Origin: JAJRRL01 sp047404195
GTDB taxonomy: Bacteria; Pseudomonadota; Gammaproteobacteria; JAJRRL01
Length of the DNA: 64,000 nt
Direction of reading: 5' to 3'
Assembly (NCBI GenBank): GCA_047404195.1
Contig: JBDOIU010000007.1
Span: forward strand, 20,050 to 84,049
Shown: positions 46,353-56,135 of the stretch, one piece after another
Numbering within the stretch: position 1 is the stretch's first letter
Layout: each line of letters starts with the position of its first letter
The notes under the pieces: generated by a model
The model's database searches: none
Seen by the model: the letters and a program-made list of their open reading frames with translations, nothing else
Told to the model about the DNA's origin: nothing
Made by a program: the position numbers and the translations under genes

Positions 46353-47075
46353 TTATTCTGCTGAGATCCAGATGAGGGTTGCCATTCTGCCACACGCCTT
46401 ATTCCTGCGGTAAGAATGACAGTTTGACTCTTCCGCGGTACAGACGTTGCTGACATGATATTGAGACAGTCCAGCTGTCATTAAATCTAAGCAAGCAATG
46501 TGTTGTAGGTTGGCAAAAATATGCTCTTTCTCGGAGCGGAAAGCAGAGGCATAGTTTAATTGTTTGTTACAAAATCGTTCTTTGAAGGCATGATCGACCG
46601 CATAACAGCGCTGGCAAATGCTGGGTCCAATCCATGCATAATATTCCTCGGCAGGGTAGGGCAGTGTTTGGCACGTTTTAGCAATGATGTCTTGATACAG
46701 CCCGCGCCAACCGGCGTGTATTGCTGCAATGCTGTGTTTGTGCGGGTGACACAATAAAATTGGTAAGCAATCTGCTGTCAGAATAGCCAGTACTTGATTC
46801 AGCTGCGTACTGACGCTTGCGTCAGCGACCGGTGCGTCCACTTTCGGTGACGCGTTTGCCTGCCAAATTTCATGACCATGCACTTGCTGTAGCCAATGTG
46901 GTGTATTCGGTAGTGATAGTGCTTGCTGCAGGTCTTGACGGTGCCGTAGTGCTTGTTGGCTGGGATTTGCGGTGCCCAGGTCAAATGATACGGATTTGTT
47001 GAAAGGATGGTGGCATGTGGTGGACAGTGCCCGAATGTGCTTAGGTACAGGCCAGTCTGGGAAAATAAAGCGCAT
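46353..47075 (-). CDS. pgeF: Peptidoglycan editing factor, YfiH/LACC1 family
   Basis: A 240-residue protein of the YfiH (multicopper polyphenol oxidase-like, LACC1) family. Zinc ligands lie in TADCLPILLCH, HAGWRGLYQDI and QRCYAVDHAF. E. coli PgeF guards muropeptide composition, and relatives act on purine nucleosides. Its ATG shares a base with the rluD stop (TGATG), so it is coupled; the pgeF-rluD order divergent from bamD is conserved in gammaproteobacteria. Confidence 0.93.
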   Translation of the reverse strand: MRFIFPDWPVPKHIRALSTTCHHPFNKSVSFDLGTANPSQQALRHRQDLQQALSLPNTPHWLQQVHGHEIWQANASPKVDAPVADASVSTQLNQVLAILTADCLPILLCHPHKHSIAAIHAGWRGLYQDIIAKTCQTLPYPAEEYYAWIGPSICQRCYAVDHAFKERFCNKQLNYASAFRSEKEHIFANLQHIACLDLMTAGLSQYHVSNVCTAEESNCHSYRRNKACGRMATLIWISAE

Positions 47076-48019
47076 CACTGTTTTAGAGGCTCCAGTGCTG
47101 TCAGTATGGCAGCAAAATCATCTGGTAGTGGCGCTTCCCAGCTACAAGGCTGCTGCGTGGTGGGGTGTTCGAATGAGAGCTTAGCCGCATGCAAGCATTG
47201 TCGCTGCATGGCATGCAATACTTCCGGCAGTTGCTTGGCTGCGTGCATTCGCCCGTAGGTTTGATCGCCGATAATAGGGTGGCGTAAATGTTGCATATGG
47301 ACGCGTATTTGGTGGGTGCGGCCTGTTTCTAGCTCTAGAGTCAGATAGGTGCAGCCATGATAGCGTGTTGTGACGCGATAATGGGTGATAGCATGCCTTT
47401 TACCAGTGCTTAGTACCGCCATTTTTTTGCGATTTTGTGGATGTCTACCGTAAGCGGTCTCACAGCGACCACCTGAAATCATGTCACCGTGTACTAAGGC
47501 ATGGTATTGGCGATGGATAGTGCGTTCTGCCATCATATGGCTAAGACGCTGATAGGTGGAGCTGGTTTTAGCAACAACCAATAAACCAGTTGTATTTTTG
47601 TCTAGGCGATGAATCAGCCCGGCACGTGGAATATTCGCTAGCTGCGGACAATAGTACAATAGTGCATTTGCGAGCGTACCCTGCTCAACACCAGCACCAG
47701 GATGCACGATGCAATGAGCGGCTTTGTTGATAATGAGCAGGTCATCATCTTCGTGCACGACTTGAATCGGCAGATCTTGTGCTTGCCATGTTGACAGATC
47801 TTCTTGTTCCGTGATGACTTCGATCAATTCCTTCTGAGACACCTTGTGCCTGCTTTTGGCGATCACAATGTCATTTACGCGTACAACACCGCGCTCGATC
47901 CACTGTTGGTGCTGTGATCTTGAGTAATCAGAAAACAGCACGGACATCGCTTTATCAAGGCGCTTGTCATGTAAAGACTCAGGCACAAACGCCTGTAAAG
48001 TTATTTTTGAGCTTGTCAT
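47075..48019 (-). CDS. rluD: 23S rRNA pseudouridine synthase RluD
   Basis: A 314-residue enzyme that makes pseudouridines in helix 69 of 23S rRNA. An N-terminal S4 domain (RLDKAMSVLFSDYSRSQHQQ) precedes the catalytic domain, where GLIHRLDKNTTGLLVVAKT holds the essential Asp. The order with pgeF and the divergent bamD supports RluD rather than RluC or RluA. No clear ribosome site precedes the ATG. Confidence 0.95.
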   Translation of the reverse strand: MTSSKITLQAFVPESLHDKRLDKAMSVLFSDYSRSQHQQWIERGVVRVNDIVIAKSRHKVSQKELIEVITEQEDLSTWQAQDLPIQVVHEDDDLLIINKAAHCIVHPGAGVEQGTLANALLYYCPQLANIPRAGLIHRLDKNTTGLLVVAKTSSTYQRLSHMMAERTIHRQYHALVHGDMISGGRCETAYGRHPQNRKKMAVLSTGKRHAITHYRVTTRYHGCTYLTLELETGRTHQIRVHMQHLRHPIIGDQTYGRMHAAKQLPEVLHAMQRQCLHAAKLSFEHPTTQQPCSWEAPLPDDFAAILTALEPLKQ

Positions 48020-48112
48020 ATTGATTGTAGGTTTTGTTTGGGGTTAACTTATCATATAATGACAATGGCCTCAGGTCACCCTGAGCATTTATTTCACAAT
48101 CTGGTGCTTGCT

Positions 48113-48877
48113 ATGAAAAAAATTTGCCTTTCTCTGTGTTGCATATTGGTCGTTCTGTTGTCAGCCTGTAGTAAAGATTATAAAGAGGATCCATTTGCCA
48201 GTTATCGGCAGCAAACGGCCTCTGAAATATTTCATCGAGCGGAGCAGGCATTACGAGAGGAGCAGTATGACTATGCTGCAGGTGAATTAGAGGCATTGGA
48301 TGGGGTTTACCCTTTTGGTCCTTATGCGCAGCGTGGGCAGCTAGACATTATTTACGCTTATTATAAATCAGGTGATGCAAGCAGCGCTGTGGCTGCGGCT
48401 GAGCGTTATATTCATTTATATCCACGTGGAGAACATGCCGATTATGCGCACTACATGCGTGGCTTAGCCAGTTTTAATGTCGGTATGAGTCGGCTACAGC
48501 GAAAGTTACATGTCAAGTTAGCTGACCGTGATGTAAAAAATCTACAGCAAGCATATGTGGCATTTCGCTCAGTGTTGGTGCAATACCCCAAAAGTCGTTA
48601 TGCTACTGGTGCACGCTATTATCTCATTAAAATTCGCAATATGATGGCAGAGCATGAGTATCGAGTAGCTCGTTATTACTGGCAACACAAGGCTTACATT
48701 GCGGCCATTAATCGTGCCACATTTGTTGTGCAGCACTTTGAGGGTACGATTTGGGTGCCTCCTGCGTTGGTTTTGATGAAAAAAGCGTATGTTGCGGCAC
48801 AGTTGCCGGGTGAGGCGCAAAGAGTGGCTGCGTTATTACAAAAAAACTATCCTGAAGCAGCACACAAAGCTATCTAG
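48113..48877 (+). CDS. bamD: Outer-membrane assembly lipoprotein BamD
   Basis: A lipoprotein of 254 residues: signal peptide MKKICLSLCCILVVLL with lipobox LSAC, then TPR-type repeats (ASEIFHRAEQALREEQYDYA, YAAGELEALDGVYPFGPYA, RYIHLYPRGEHADYAHYMRG). It is an essential part of the BAM complex that inserts outer-membrane barrels such as the LbtU-like porin. The start is ATG 48113; the frame open from 48038 would bury the signal peptide. Confidence 0.94.
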   Translation: MKKICLSLCCILVVLLSACSKDYKEDPFASYRQQTASEIFHRAEQALREEQYDYAAGELEALDGVYPFGPYAQRGQLDIIYAYYKSGDASSAVAAAERYIHLYPRGEHADYAHYMRGLASFNVGMSRLQRKLHVKLADRDVKNLQQAYVAFRSVLVQYPKSRYATGARYYLIKIRNMMAEHEYRVARYYWQHKAYIAAINRATFVVQHFEGTIWVPPALVLMKKAYVAAQLPGEAQRVAALLQKNYPEAAHKAI

Positions 48878-48971
48878 GCATGGCAGTGCACCACTGACCC
48901 ACGCTCTTGTGCGGATGTGCTATCTTTTCTGAGCAGCGTTTCTGATTTCTTGAGTTGAGTGGGGGTGTGTT

Positions 48972-51380
48972 ATGCACGTTTTATGTTACCTTGCCATGGT
49001 TTTATTGGCGCTTATTTTATCTTTTAATGGTGCCTCTATTGCAGTTTGGTCCATTGCTTTTGGTTTGGCCTTGCTGGCAAAGACAATATTATATCCATTA
49101 CCGTTGAATGCAGCGATTGTGACATGGGGTTCATATGCTGTTTGCGTGTTATTGCTGAATCAAGCTTATTTACGCAGTATCTTGGCATACCCGATATTAC
49201 GTGTCTTCAAACGATCAGCACCGACGTTATCTGCTACCGAGGAAGCTGCCTTGATGGCGGGTAATGTTGCATGGGAGGCTGAGCTTTTCACTGCCATGCC
49301 CAACTGGAATCAATGTTTGCAGCGCCCAGCAACACAGTTGTCTGCTGCTGAGAAGTTTTTCCTGGATGGCCCTGTGGAGCAATTATTCACATTGTGTAAT
49401 GAGTGGAGCCTGACTCAGCAAGATAAAAGAATACCTGACAAAGTATTGGATTACTTAAAAACACGCGGTTTTTTTGGTTTAGTGATTCCAGAATCTTATG
49501 GGGGCATGGGTTTTTCAGCCATGGCGCATGCGAAGATTTTGTCCAAGATCGCGGCTCATAGCACTGCTTTGGCCACGGTTGTATGTGTACCGAACTCGCT
49601 CGGACCAGCTGAGCTACTGCTTTCTTATGGTACCGAGGAGCAAAAAAAATACTATTTACCTCGCTTAGCAAATGGTGATGATATTCCCTGTTTTGCTTTG
49701 ACCAGCCCCCATGCGGGCTCAGATGCTGGCGGCATGATTGATCATGGTGTGGTCACCAAAGCGATTTTTGAAGGCAAGGAGCAGCATTGCATCCGCCTGA
49801 ACTGGAACAAACGTTATATCACATTGGCGCCCATTGCGACTTTGATTGGGTTGGCTTTCAAGCTGACAGATCCTGAAGGCTTGCTGGGTGGTGACATTGA
49901 TCTGGGCATTACTTGTGCATTAATACCACGTGAGACAGCAGGCGTGCGTATTGGTCGGCAGCACTATCCTTTATACAGTGTATTCCCTAATGGGCCCATC
50001 CAAGGTAAGGATGTGTTGATTCCAGTGGATTGGATCATTGGGGGTCAGGCACAAGCAGGGCAGGGCTGGCAAATGTTGATGTCTTGCTTGGCAGCAGGAC
50101 GTGCTATTTCCCTACCTTCCATGAGTTTGGGTGGTATGAAAAAAGCGCTTTATACGACGGCGGTTTATGCACGTATCCGCAAACAATTTGGTGTTCAGAT
50201 TGCACAGTTTGAAGGTGTTGCCCAGCCATTGGCCGAAATAGCCGGCTTAACTTTTTTAGCAGAATCGCTGCGAGAGTTTGCTGTTTCTGGTATTGATCAT
50301 GGTGATAAGGCTGCAGTGGCGTCAGCGATTGCCAAGGCCAATACCACTGAGATGGGTCGGCATGTTTTACTGCATGCGATGGATATTTTAGCGGGTAAGG
50401 CGATTTGTATGGGCCCGAATAACCCATTGGCACAGTCATACATCGAGAGCCCAATTGCAATCACGGTAGAAGGCGCCAACATCCTGACTCGCTCAATGAT
50501 GATTTTTGGACAAGGTGCCATTCGTTGTCATCCGTATATCCTCAAAGCAATGCTGGCTGCACGCTCCAATGATCGGTGTGAGTTTGCAAGCCAGATATTT
50601 GCACATATGGGTTTTACGCTCACCCAGTTGGCCAGAGTGTTAGGGTTATCGCTTGCCAGGGGGGTATTTGCTGCCATACCGTCGGCATCTCCGTATAAAA
50701 AGCATTTTCGACGTTGTACGCGCATGGTAGCCATTTTTTCCTGTTTGGCAGATACGGCTATGTTGGTACTGGGTGGTCGCTTAAAACGGCTTGAATCCTT
50801 GTCATCACGATTGGCAGCCATGCTGTCTGAAATGTATATGGCATCAGCAGTGCTGCGCTATGCGCATCAACATGATGATATTGACTTGAGTGATTATGTG
50901 GATTGGGCTGTGGCGCGCTGCTTGCATCGTGCTCAGTCACAGGCGTTGGCATTTTGTGACAACTTTCCTCGCAGACTGGTAGGGCGTTGTTTGAAGCGCA
51001 TATGCTTTCCTTTTGGTCAGGCTTTTGCAGCACCATCTGATTGTTCTGCAAAACGCTTATTGCCACATATTTTATCACCTACTCCGGTGAGAGAGTGTTT
51101 ACTATCTGGTCTTTACAGAGGGGATATTCCTGGAAATCCCATCGGTTGCTATGAAAAGGTGTTGAATACGGTCATGATTGCTGAACCGATAGAGCAAAGG
51201 GTGCATGCAGCTAAAAGAAGCGGTAGAATAGTCGGTATGGCACCGTCAGAGTGCATTAACCAAGCAATAGCTGCTGGTATTATCACTGAGTATGAGGGTC
51301 AGGCTTGCTTGGAGGCACATGCGCTTCGGATGCAAATAATTAATGTGGATGATTTTGAGGACTTAGGCCATTTGACTTAA
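48972..51380 (+). CDS. fadE: Acyl-CoA dehydrogenase FadE
   Basis: An 802-residue acyl-CoA dehydrogenase of the long FadE type, which starts each turn of fatty-acid beta-oxidation. Two hydrophobic helices at the N-terminus tether it to the membrane. The flavoprotein core shows FALTSPHAGSDAGG, VEGANILTRSMMIFGQGAIR and an extended C-terminal domain particular to FadE. fadD follows after 30 bases, so the pair likely forms a fatty-acid-use operon, which would suit growth on host lipids; fadBA is not in the window. Confidence 0.95.
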   Translation: MHVLCYLAMVLLALILSFNGASIAVWSIAFGLALLAKTILYPLPLNAAIVTWGSYAVCVLLLNQAYLRSILAYPILRVFKRSAPTLSATEEAALMAGNVAWEAELFTAMPNWNQCLQRPATQLSAAEKFFLDGPVEQLFTLCNEWSLTQQDKRIPDKVLDYLKTRGFFGLVIPESYGGMGFSAMAHAKILSKIAAHSTALATVVCVPNSLGPAELLLSYGTEEQKKYYLPRLANGDDIPCFALTSPHAGSDAGGMIDHGVVTKAIFEGKEQHCIRLNWNKRYITLAPIATLIGLAFKLTDPEGLLGGDIDLGITCALIPRETAGVRIGRQHYPLYSVFPNGPIQGKDVLIPVDWIIGGQAQAGQGWQMLMSCLAAGRAISLPSMSLGGMKKALYTTAVYARIRKQFGVQIAQFEGVAQPLAEIAGLTFLAESLREFAVSGIDHGDKAAVASAIAKANTTEMGRHVLLHAMDILAGKAICMGPNNPLAQSYIESPIAITVEGANILTRSMMIFGQGAIRCHPYILKAMLAARSNDRCEFASQIFAHMGFTLTQLARVLGLSLARGVFAAIPSASPYKKHFRRCTRMVAIFSCLADTAMLVLGGRLKRLESLSSRLAAMLSEMYMASAVLRYAHQHDDIDLSDYVDWAVARCLHRAQSQALAFCDNFPRRLVGRCLKRICFPFGQAFAAPSDCSAKRLLPHILSPTPVRECLLSGLYRGDIPGNPIGCYEKVLNTVMIAEPIEQRVHAAKRSGRIVGMAPSECINQAIAAGIITEYEGQACLEAHALRMQIINVDDFEDLGHLT

Positions 51381-51410
51381 TGTTTTCATATTAACAAGAT
51401 GGAGTAGTCT

Positions 51411-53084
51411 GTGGAAAATCACTGGCAGAGTAGTTATCCAGCTGGTATACCAGCAGATGTGAATGTTGCAAAACATAAATCACTCTCTGAAGCATTACTG
51501 TATTACTGTGAGCAATATGCAGATCGCATTGCTTTCAGTAGCTGTCAAACAGAATTAACGTATCAGCAGCTAGCAGAGCAATCCAAACAATTAGCTGCAG
51601 CATGGCAGTTTGGTGGTTTAGTCAAGGGTGACCGCATTGCCCTCATGATGCCAAATTGTTTACAGTATCCAATTGCTTTATTAGCAGCACTGCGTATGGG
51701 CTTGGTGATCGTCAATGTCAATCCAATGTATCGAGGCAAGGAACTGTGTCATATTTTGCAAGACGCGGATGTGAACACTGTGCTTGTTGTTGATGCTTTC
51801 TTGCCCGCTGTGCAAGTAGTGGCTGCGGATTGTGATATCAAAAAGATTTATGTGACCAAGTTGGGTGAGTGTGTTTCTGGAATAAAGGGGCGCCTAATTA
51901 ACTTTGTTGCTAAGCAAAAAGCGGCATCAGTTGACTCTGCGGCTCAAGGGCAATGGTCAGGGGAGATTAAAACATGGGCCGAATGCATGGCTTGTGATGC
52001 ATCTCTGCAGGTGACACAGTGTCATTTGGATGACATAGCGTTATTACAATATACGTCAGCCACGACTGGATTAGCCAAGGGCGCAATCCTAACGCATAGA
52101 AATATTCTTGCCAATATGAGCCAAGTTAAGGCGTGGGTTAGTCCGTTATTTGATGTCGGCAAGGAAGTGGTTGTTACAGCGCTGCCGCTATATCATATTT
52201 TTTCACTGACAGTGTGCTGTTTTTGTTTTATGTCTTTGGGATCGCATGCCGTATTGGTTATGGATGGACGTAATATTAAGCAATTGGTTAAAATACTAGA
52301 TAAAGAGCCAATCACAGTCATGGTGGGGGTGAATACACTATACAATGCATTACTGTCACATCCTAAGTTTCAATACTGTGATTTTTCGCGGTTAAAATGT
52401 TGCGTATCAGGTGGTATGGCAACGCAGCAGCCTGTTGCTAAGGCTTGGAAAAAGGTAACAGGATTACCTATTTTAGAGGGTTATGGTTTAACTGAAGCTT
52501 CCCCGGTTGTTTGTATGAATCCAGTGATGAACGATCATTTTAATGGGTGTGTCGGTTTACCCATTCCAAATACAGAAGTATGCATTGCCGATAAGCAAGG
52601 CTTACCTGTCACAAATGGTAAAGCAGGTGAACTTATGGTGCGTGGGCCACAGGTCACATCAGGCTACTGGCGTAATGCTGAAGCAACAAAGCAATTACTC
52701 ACATCAGATGGCTGGCTGCATACGGGTGATATTGCATGGATGGACGAGCAGGGGTTTGTCAAGCTGATTGATCGAAAGAAAGACATGATCATTGTTTCTG
52801 GTTTTAATGTTTATCCAAATGAAATAGAAGAAGTGTTGGTTTCAATGCCCAATATATCAGAAGCAGCAGTGATTGGTCTGCCCAGCGAAAAACAAGGTGA
52901 GTCTGTTTGTGCTGTGATTGTACCAAATGGCAGCGCCCCATCCAAAAAGGATGTACAGATGTATTGTCAAAAGCACTTATCCGCCTATAAAATTCCCAAA
53001 TCAATTAGAGTGGTAGAAAACTTGCCGAAATCAGAGGTTGGAAAGGTGTTGCGGCGTCAGTTACGTGAAGTCAGTAGCTCATAA
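51411..53084 (+). CDS. fadD: Long-chain fatty acid-CoA ligase
   Basis: A 557-residue adenylate-forming enzyme that activates fatty acids. The AMP motif is LLQYTSATTGLAKGAILTH (Ser-Ala where many FadD have Gly-Gly), followed by EGYGLTEASP, WLHTGDIAW and the C-terminal catalytic lysine in KSEVGKVLRRQLR. The start is GTG with GGAG upstream. Probably co-transcribed with fadE. Confidence 0.94.
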   Translation: MENHWQSSYPAGIPADVNVAKHKSLSEALLYYCEQYADRIAFSSCQTELTYQQLAEQSKQLAAAWQFGGLVKGDRIALMMPNCLQYPIALLAALRMGLVIVNVNPMYRGKELCHILQDADVNTVLVVDAFLPAVQVVAADCDIKKIYVTKLGECVSGIKGRLINFVAKQKAASVDSAAQGQWSGEIKTWAECMACDASLQVTQCHLDDIALLQYTSATTGLAKGAILTHRNILANMSQVKAWVSPLFDVGKEVVVTALPLYHIFSLTVCCFCFMSLGSHAVLVMDGRNIKQLVKILDKEPITVMVGVNTLYNALLSHPKFQYCDFSRLKCCVSGGMATQQPVAKAWKKVTGLPILEGYGLTEASPVVCMNPVMNDHFNGCVGLPIPNTEVCIADKQGLPVTNGKAGELMVRGPQVTSGYWRNAEATKQLLTSDGWLHTGDIAWMDEQGFVKLIDRKKDMIIVSGFNVYPNEIEEVLVSMPNISEAAVIGLPSEKQGESVCAVIVPNGSAPSKKDVQMYCQKHLSAYKIPKSIRVVENLPKSEVGKVLRRQLREVSSS

Positions 53085-53171
53085 TGGTTCAATCGCTGTG
53101 CCAGCGTTCGCATTTTGGGGTGCGTCGAGTCTATAATAGATGGGTATGAATTTTCTCTCCGGGAGTTTCCT

Positions 53172-54053
53172 ATGGTCAGTGAGTATGATCGATTAAAGTG
53201 TGTTTCCTTTCATGGCAACAAGCAAATCAATATCATGGTGTTTGCATTAACCGTATTGGGGTTAATATCTCAGTTTATATACAGCTCAATGGGCTTGAAA
53301 ATAAACATACAGTTGCTGTTTTTTGTCGACTTTTTTGCTTTAGTCAGTGCGATTTTATTATTTCAGTATTTGTGGGCAAAAGTTTTAACTGGCCAGTCGC
53401 TTTTTTCAGGTATTTATTTGATTTCAACATTCTCAGTATTGATTGCAATGCGTCTCGCATATTATGCGGATATGACGGTTTCATTCTGGTGTTATGTGCT
53501 GGTTATTATTCTGAAATGTATCAATTTCATTTTAGTTGCTCGTTCGGATCTACAGGAAATGAGGCTCGATGTGTCAAACAAATATAGGCACTGTTGCCAT
53601 TATGAGTGGCAGCTACTATTTATTCGTTTGTTTATTGGTTTTGATTTAGTACCACATTTTTGTGAAAAGCTCTTTGCTGGTGCAGCAATTCGCCAGGTGG
53701 ATATTGCTGCATTTTCTCAACTTGGGGTGCCGCATGCTGATGCATTTGTGTGGTTAGCAGGCTTGATTGAATTTGCAGCAGCGTTCGCAATCGGGTGTGG
53801 TTTGATAACGCGTTTAGCCTCATTTTTGTTTGTATTGTACCTCATGGTTGCAACAGGAATGGGCCATCATTTTCAGCTTGGCTTTATTTGGGCCAGCAAA
53901 GGCGGTGGTTGGGAATACCCTGTTCTATGGTCAGCGCTTATTGCCAGTTTCATATTTTTCGGTGCAGGTGGCTTTTCAATCGATCAGTTGTTGCGTGAAC
54001 GATTTCGTGTGCCGAAATGGTTATTACACTGCATGGGTAGTCGTCACTGGTAA
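53172..54053 (+). CDS. DoxX-family membrane protein
   Basis: About 293 residues with several membrane helices. The C-terminal half is a DoxX domain: RLFIGFDLVPHFCEKLF, GLIEFAAAFAIGCGLITRLAS, MGHHFQLGFIWASKGGGWEY. The N-terminal half has about four more helices of no known family. ATG 53172 is chosen because GGGAG lies just upstream; the frame opens at 53115. DoxX proteins are linked to redox and thiosulfate functions in some bacteria, but its job here is unknown. It converges on cdsA with a five-base gap. Confidence 0.8.
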   Translation: MVSEYDRLKCVSFHGNKQINIMVFALTVLGLISQFIYSSMGLKINIQLLFFVDFFALVSAILLFQYLWAKVLTGQSLFSGIYLISTFSVLIAMRLAYYADMTVSFWCYVLVIILKCINFILVARSDLQEMRLDVSNKYRHCCHYEWQLLFIRLFIGFDLVPHFCEKLFAGAAIRQVDIAAFSQLGVPHADAFVWLAGLIEFAAAFAIGCGLITRLASFLFVLYLMVATGMGHHFQLGFIWASKGGGWEYPVLWSALIASFIFFGAGGFSIDQLLRERFRVPKWLLHCMGSRHW

Positions 54054-54058
54054 GTTAT

Positions 54059-54868
54059 TTACGTCCAAAATAGCAGCAAAAAAACAAAACAGGGTAAGCC
54101 AGTTAATAAGCTGTCTATTCGGTCCAAAAGACCGCCGTGCCCAGGTAGCAATGTCCCTGTATCTTTAACGCCAGCTATACGTTTCATTAAGCTGACTAGT
54201 AAATCACCTATGTTAGCAGCCATCATACTGATGCTGACAATGAGGCCCCAATCATAATATGGAATTTCAGGGAATATCATATGTAATAGTATGCTGCCAT
54301 ATATTGTCGCAATGATAACACCACCTACCAGACCTTCGACTGTTTTATTTGGACTGACCTTACAAAGAGGTGTTCTGCCGAATATTCGCCCCATGAAGAG
54401 CGCACATGAGTCATTGACCCAAATAGTGGATAGCGTAATGAGTAAGAGCCATGTATGATCATTGGCTTCATGTAGAGCAATCAGGGACTCAATGAATGGC
54501 ACTAGTAGCAGAAAACACAGTAAAAGTTGATTGTAATGTCGGTTAAGACCGCTGAGTTGATGTTTGTTTTTTTCAAAACGATACACTGCAATGACGCCAT
54601 AGATTGCGACACCGACACCGACTCCAGTGATGACCTGTAGCGGTAGGTTGAGATGTGTTAGCATGGATGTGGCACATACCAGAAAAAACATCAGGAAGAT
54701 ATATTGCCAATGTTTTTCATTTTCTTGGCACATGGGTATCCATTCACTGGAGGCAAGGGCAATGATTAAGGTCAGTGTTAGCCACCATGCGATAGGAGGT
54801 AGTAGGAATAATACGGCATAGAGAAAAGCAACCAAAATCATAGCAGTTAGAAATCTTTTTAGCAGCAT
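54059..54868 (-). CDS. cdsA: Phosphatidate cytidylyltransferase
   Basis: A polytopic membrane enzyme of 269 residues that makes CDP-diacylglycerol from phosphatidate and CTP, the branch point of phospholipid synthesis. The family signature S-x-x-K-T-x-E-G-x-x-G-G is present (SPNKTVEGLVGG) and DIGDLLVSLMKR precedes the final LLDRIDSLL. ATG 54868 is chosen since AGGAG is seven bases upstream. Last gene of rpsB-tsf-pyrH-frr-uppS-cdsA. Confidence 0.95.
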   Translation of the reverse strand: MLLKRFLTAMILVAFLYAVLFLLPPIAWWLTLTLIIALASSEWIPMCQENEKHWQYIFLMFFLVCATSMLTHLNLPLQVITGVGVGVAIYGVIAVYRFEKNKHQLSGLNRHYNQLLLCFLLLVPFIESLIALHEANDHTWLLLITLSTIWVNDSCALFMGRIFGRTPLCKVSPNKTVEGLVGGVIIATIYGSILLHMIFPEIPYYDWGLIVSISMMAANIGDLLVSLMKRIAGVKDTGTLLPGHGGLLDRIDSLLTGLPCFVFLLLFWT

Positions 54869-54878
54869 GGCTAAGCTC

Positions 54879-55571
54879 CTATTTCGGTAAAACACCAAAG
54901 CGGCGTTGGCATTTTGTAAAGTGAACGAGTGCGTCATCGAAGGTTTGTGTGTTAAAATCGGGCCACATCATATCCAGAAAGTATAACTCAGTATAAGCAA
55001 ATTGCCAAAGTAAGAAGTTACTGATTCGATGCTCGCCGCCAGTTCGGATGAGTAGGTCTGGCTCAGCGCCGTGAGATAGTGACAGGGCTTGACTAACATC
55101 ACTTTCTGAAATCGGTGATGTGTCTTGCTGTTTCAGTTTTTTTTGCACCAATTGATTCACTGCATGGGTAATATCCCAGCGCCCACTGTAGTGTATTGCA
55201 ATATTGAGAGTGAGTTTGGGTGAGTGATGTTGAATTGATGCCAGTTTTGCAATGAGCTGTTGTGTTTTTTGGGAGTAAAGGCTGTGGTCACCAATAAAGT
55301 GAAAGTCGACAGCGTGTTCATCTGCTATGTTGATGAATTCTTGAAGCTTTTGATCAAACAAGCGCATGAGTAAGTTCACTTCTCGCTTTGGCCTAGCATT
55401 GTTCTGAGTGCTAAATGCAAAGACAGTCAGTGTGTCTATATCAGGGTGGGCAATGGCGTGTTGAATAATGCTTTCAAGTACATCAGCACCACGTTGGTGG
55501 CCATGATAGCGTGCTTTGTTTTGTTTTTCCGCCCAGCGTCCATTCCCGTCGGGTATGATCGCAATATGCAT
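54879..55571 (-). CDS. uppS: Undecaprenyl diphosphate synthase
   Basis: A 230-residue cis-prenyltransferase making the C55 lipid carrier of wall and LPS sugars. The catalytic Asp is kept in PDGNGRWAEKQ, and LLIRTGGEHRISNFLLWQ and ELYFLDMMWPDF are typical. Two usually constant spots differ: Met before the Asp is Pro, and the FSSENW-type segment reads FSTQNN. The N-terminus is short, beginning directly at the first strand. Ten bases separate it from cdsA. Confidence 0.93.
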   Translation of the reverse strand: MHIAIIPDGNGRWAEKQNKARYHGHQRGADVLESIIQHAIAHPDIDTLTVFAFSTQNNARPKREVNLLMRLFDQKLQEFINIADEHAVDFHFIGDHSLYSQKTQQLIAKLASIQHHSPKLTLNIAIHYSGRWDITHAVNQLVQKKLKQQDTSPISESDVSQALSLSHGAEPDLLIRTGGEHRISNFLLWQFAYTELYFLDMMWPDFNTQTFDDALVHFTKCQRRFGVLPK

Positions 55572-55580
55572 TGTGATCCC

Positions 55581-56135
55581 TTAAACCGACATTAAGTCTG
55601 CTTCTTTTTGTTTACAAAGAGCATCTAACTGGTTAATGTTGTCATCTGTTATTTTTTGGATGGACTGCTCGGCTTGATGACATTCATCTTCTGAGATTTC
55701 TTTGCTCTTTAGTAGGCTTTTGTATTCGCTAATGGCATCTCTTCTCACTTGACGCAATGCAATCCTGGCTTTTTCAGTCGTATCGCGCACAACTTTTGTC
55801 AGTGAGCGCCGTCTTTCTTCAGTGAGTGCTGGTATTGGTAGTCTGATCACCATGCCTGCAGTGGCAGGATTCAGGCCTAAATCTGAAGTCATGATTGTTT
55901 TTTCGATGGCGTTAACCATGTCCTTCTCCCAAGGCGTGATGCTGAGTGTGCGTGCATCTTCAGCATTGACACTCGCTACCTGACTGATAGGGACTTTAGA
56001 GCCATAGTACTCAACCAATAAGTGCTCTATGAGTGATGGGTGTGCACGCCCAGCTCTAATCTTACTGAGTTCTTTTTCGAAGCCAGCAATGCATTTAGCC
56101 ATGGCTTGTTCGGTGTCTTGATGCTCATTTGTCAT
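55581..56135 (-). CDS. frr: Ribosome recycling factor
   Basis: A 184-residue factor that splits post-termination ribosomes with EF-G. The three-helix-bundle sequence is typical: FEKELSKIRAGRAHPSLIEH at the N-terminus and RRDAISEYKSLLKSKEISED later. The start is ATG 56135, with AAGGAG six bases upstream, giving the normal RRF length. The frame extends far upstream through pyrH without meaning. It overlaps pyrH by 11 bases. Confidence 0.96.
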   Translation of the reverse strand: MTNEHQDTEQAMAKCIAGFEKELSKIRAGRAHPSLIEHLLVEYYGSKVPISQVASVNAEDARTLSITPWEKDMVNAIEKTIMTSDLGLNPATAGMVIRLPIPALTEERRRSLTKVVRDTTEKARIALRQVRRDAISEYKSLLKSKEISEDECHQAEQSIQKITDDNINQLDALCKQKEADLMSV

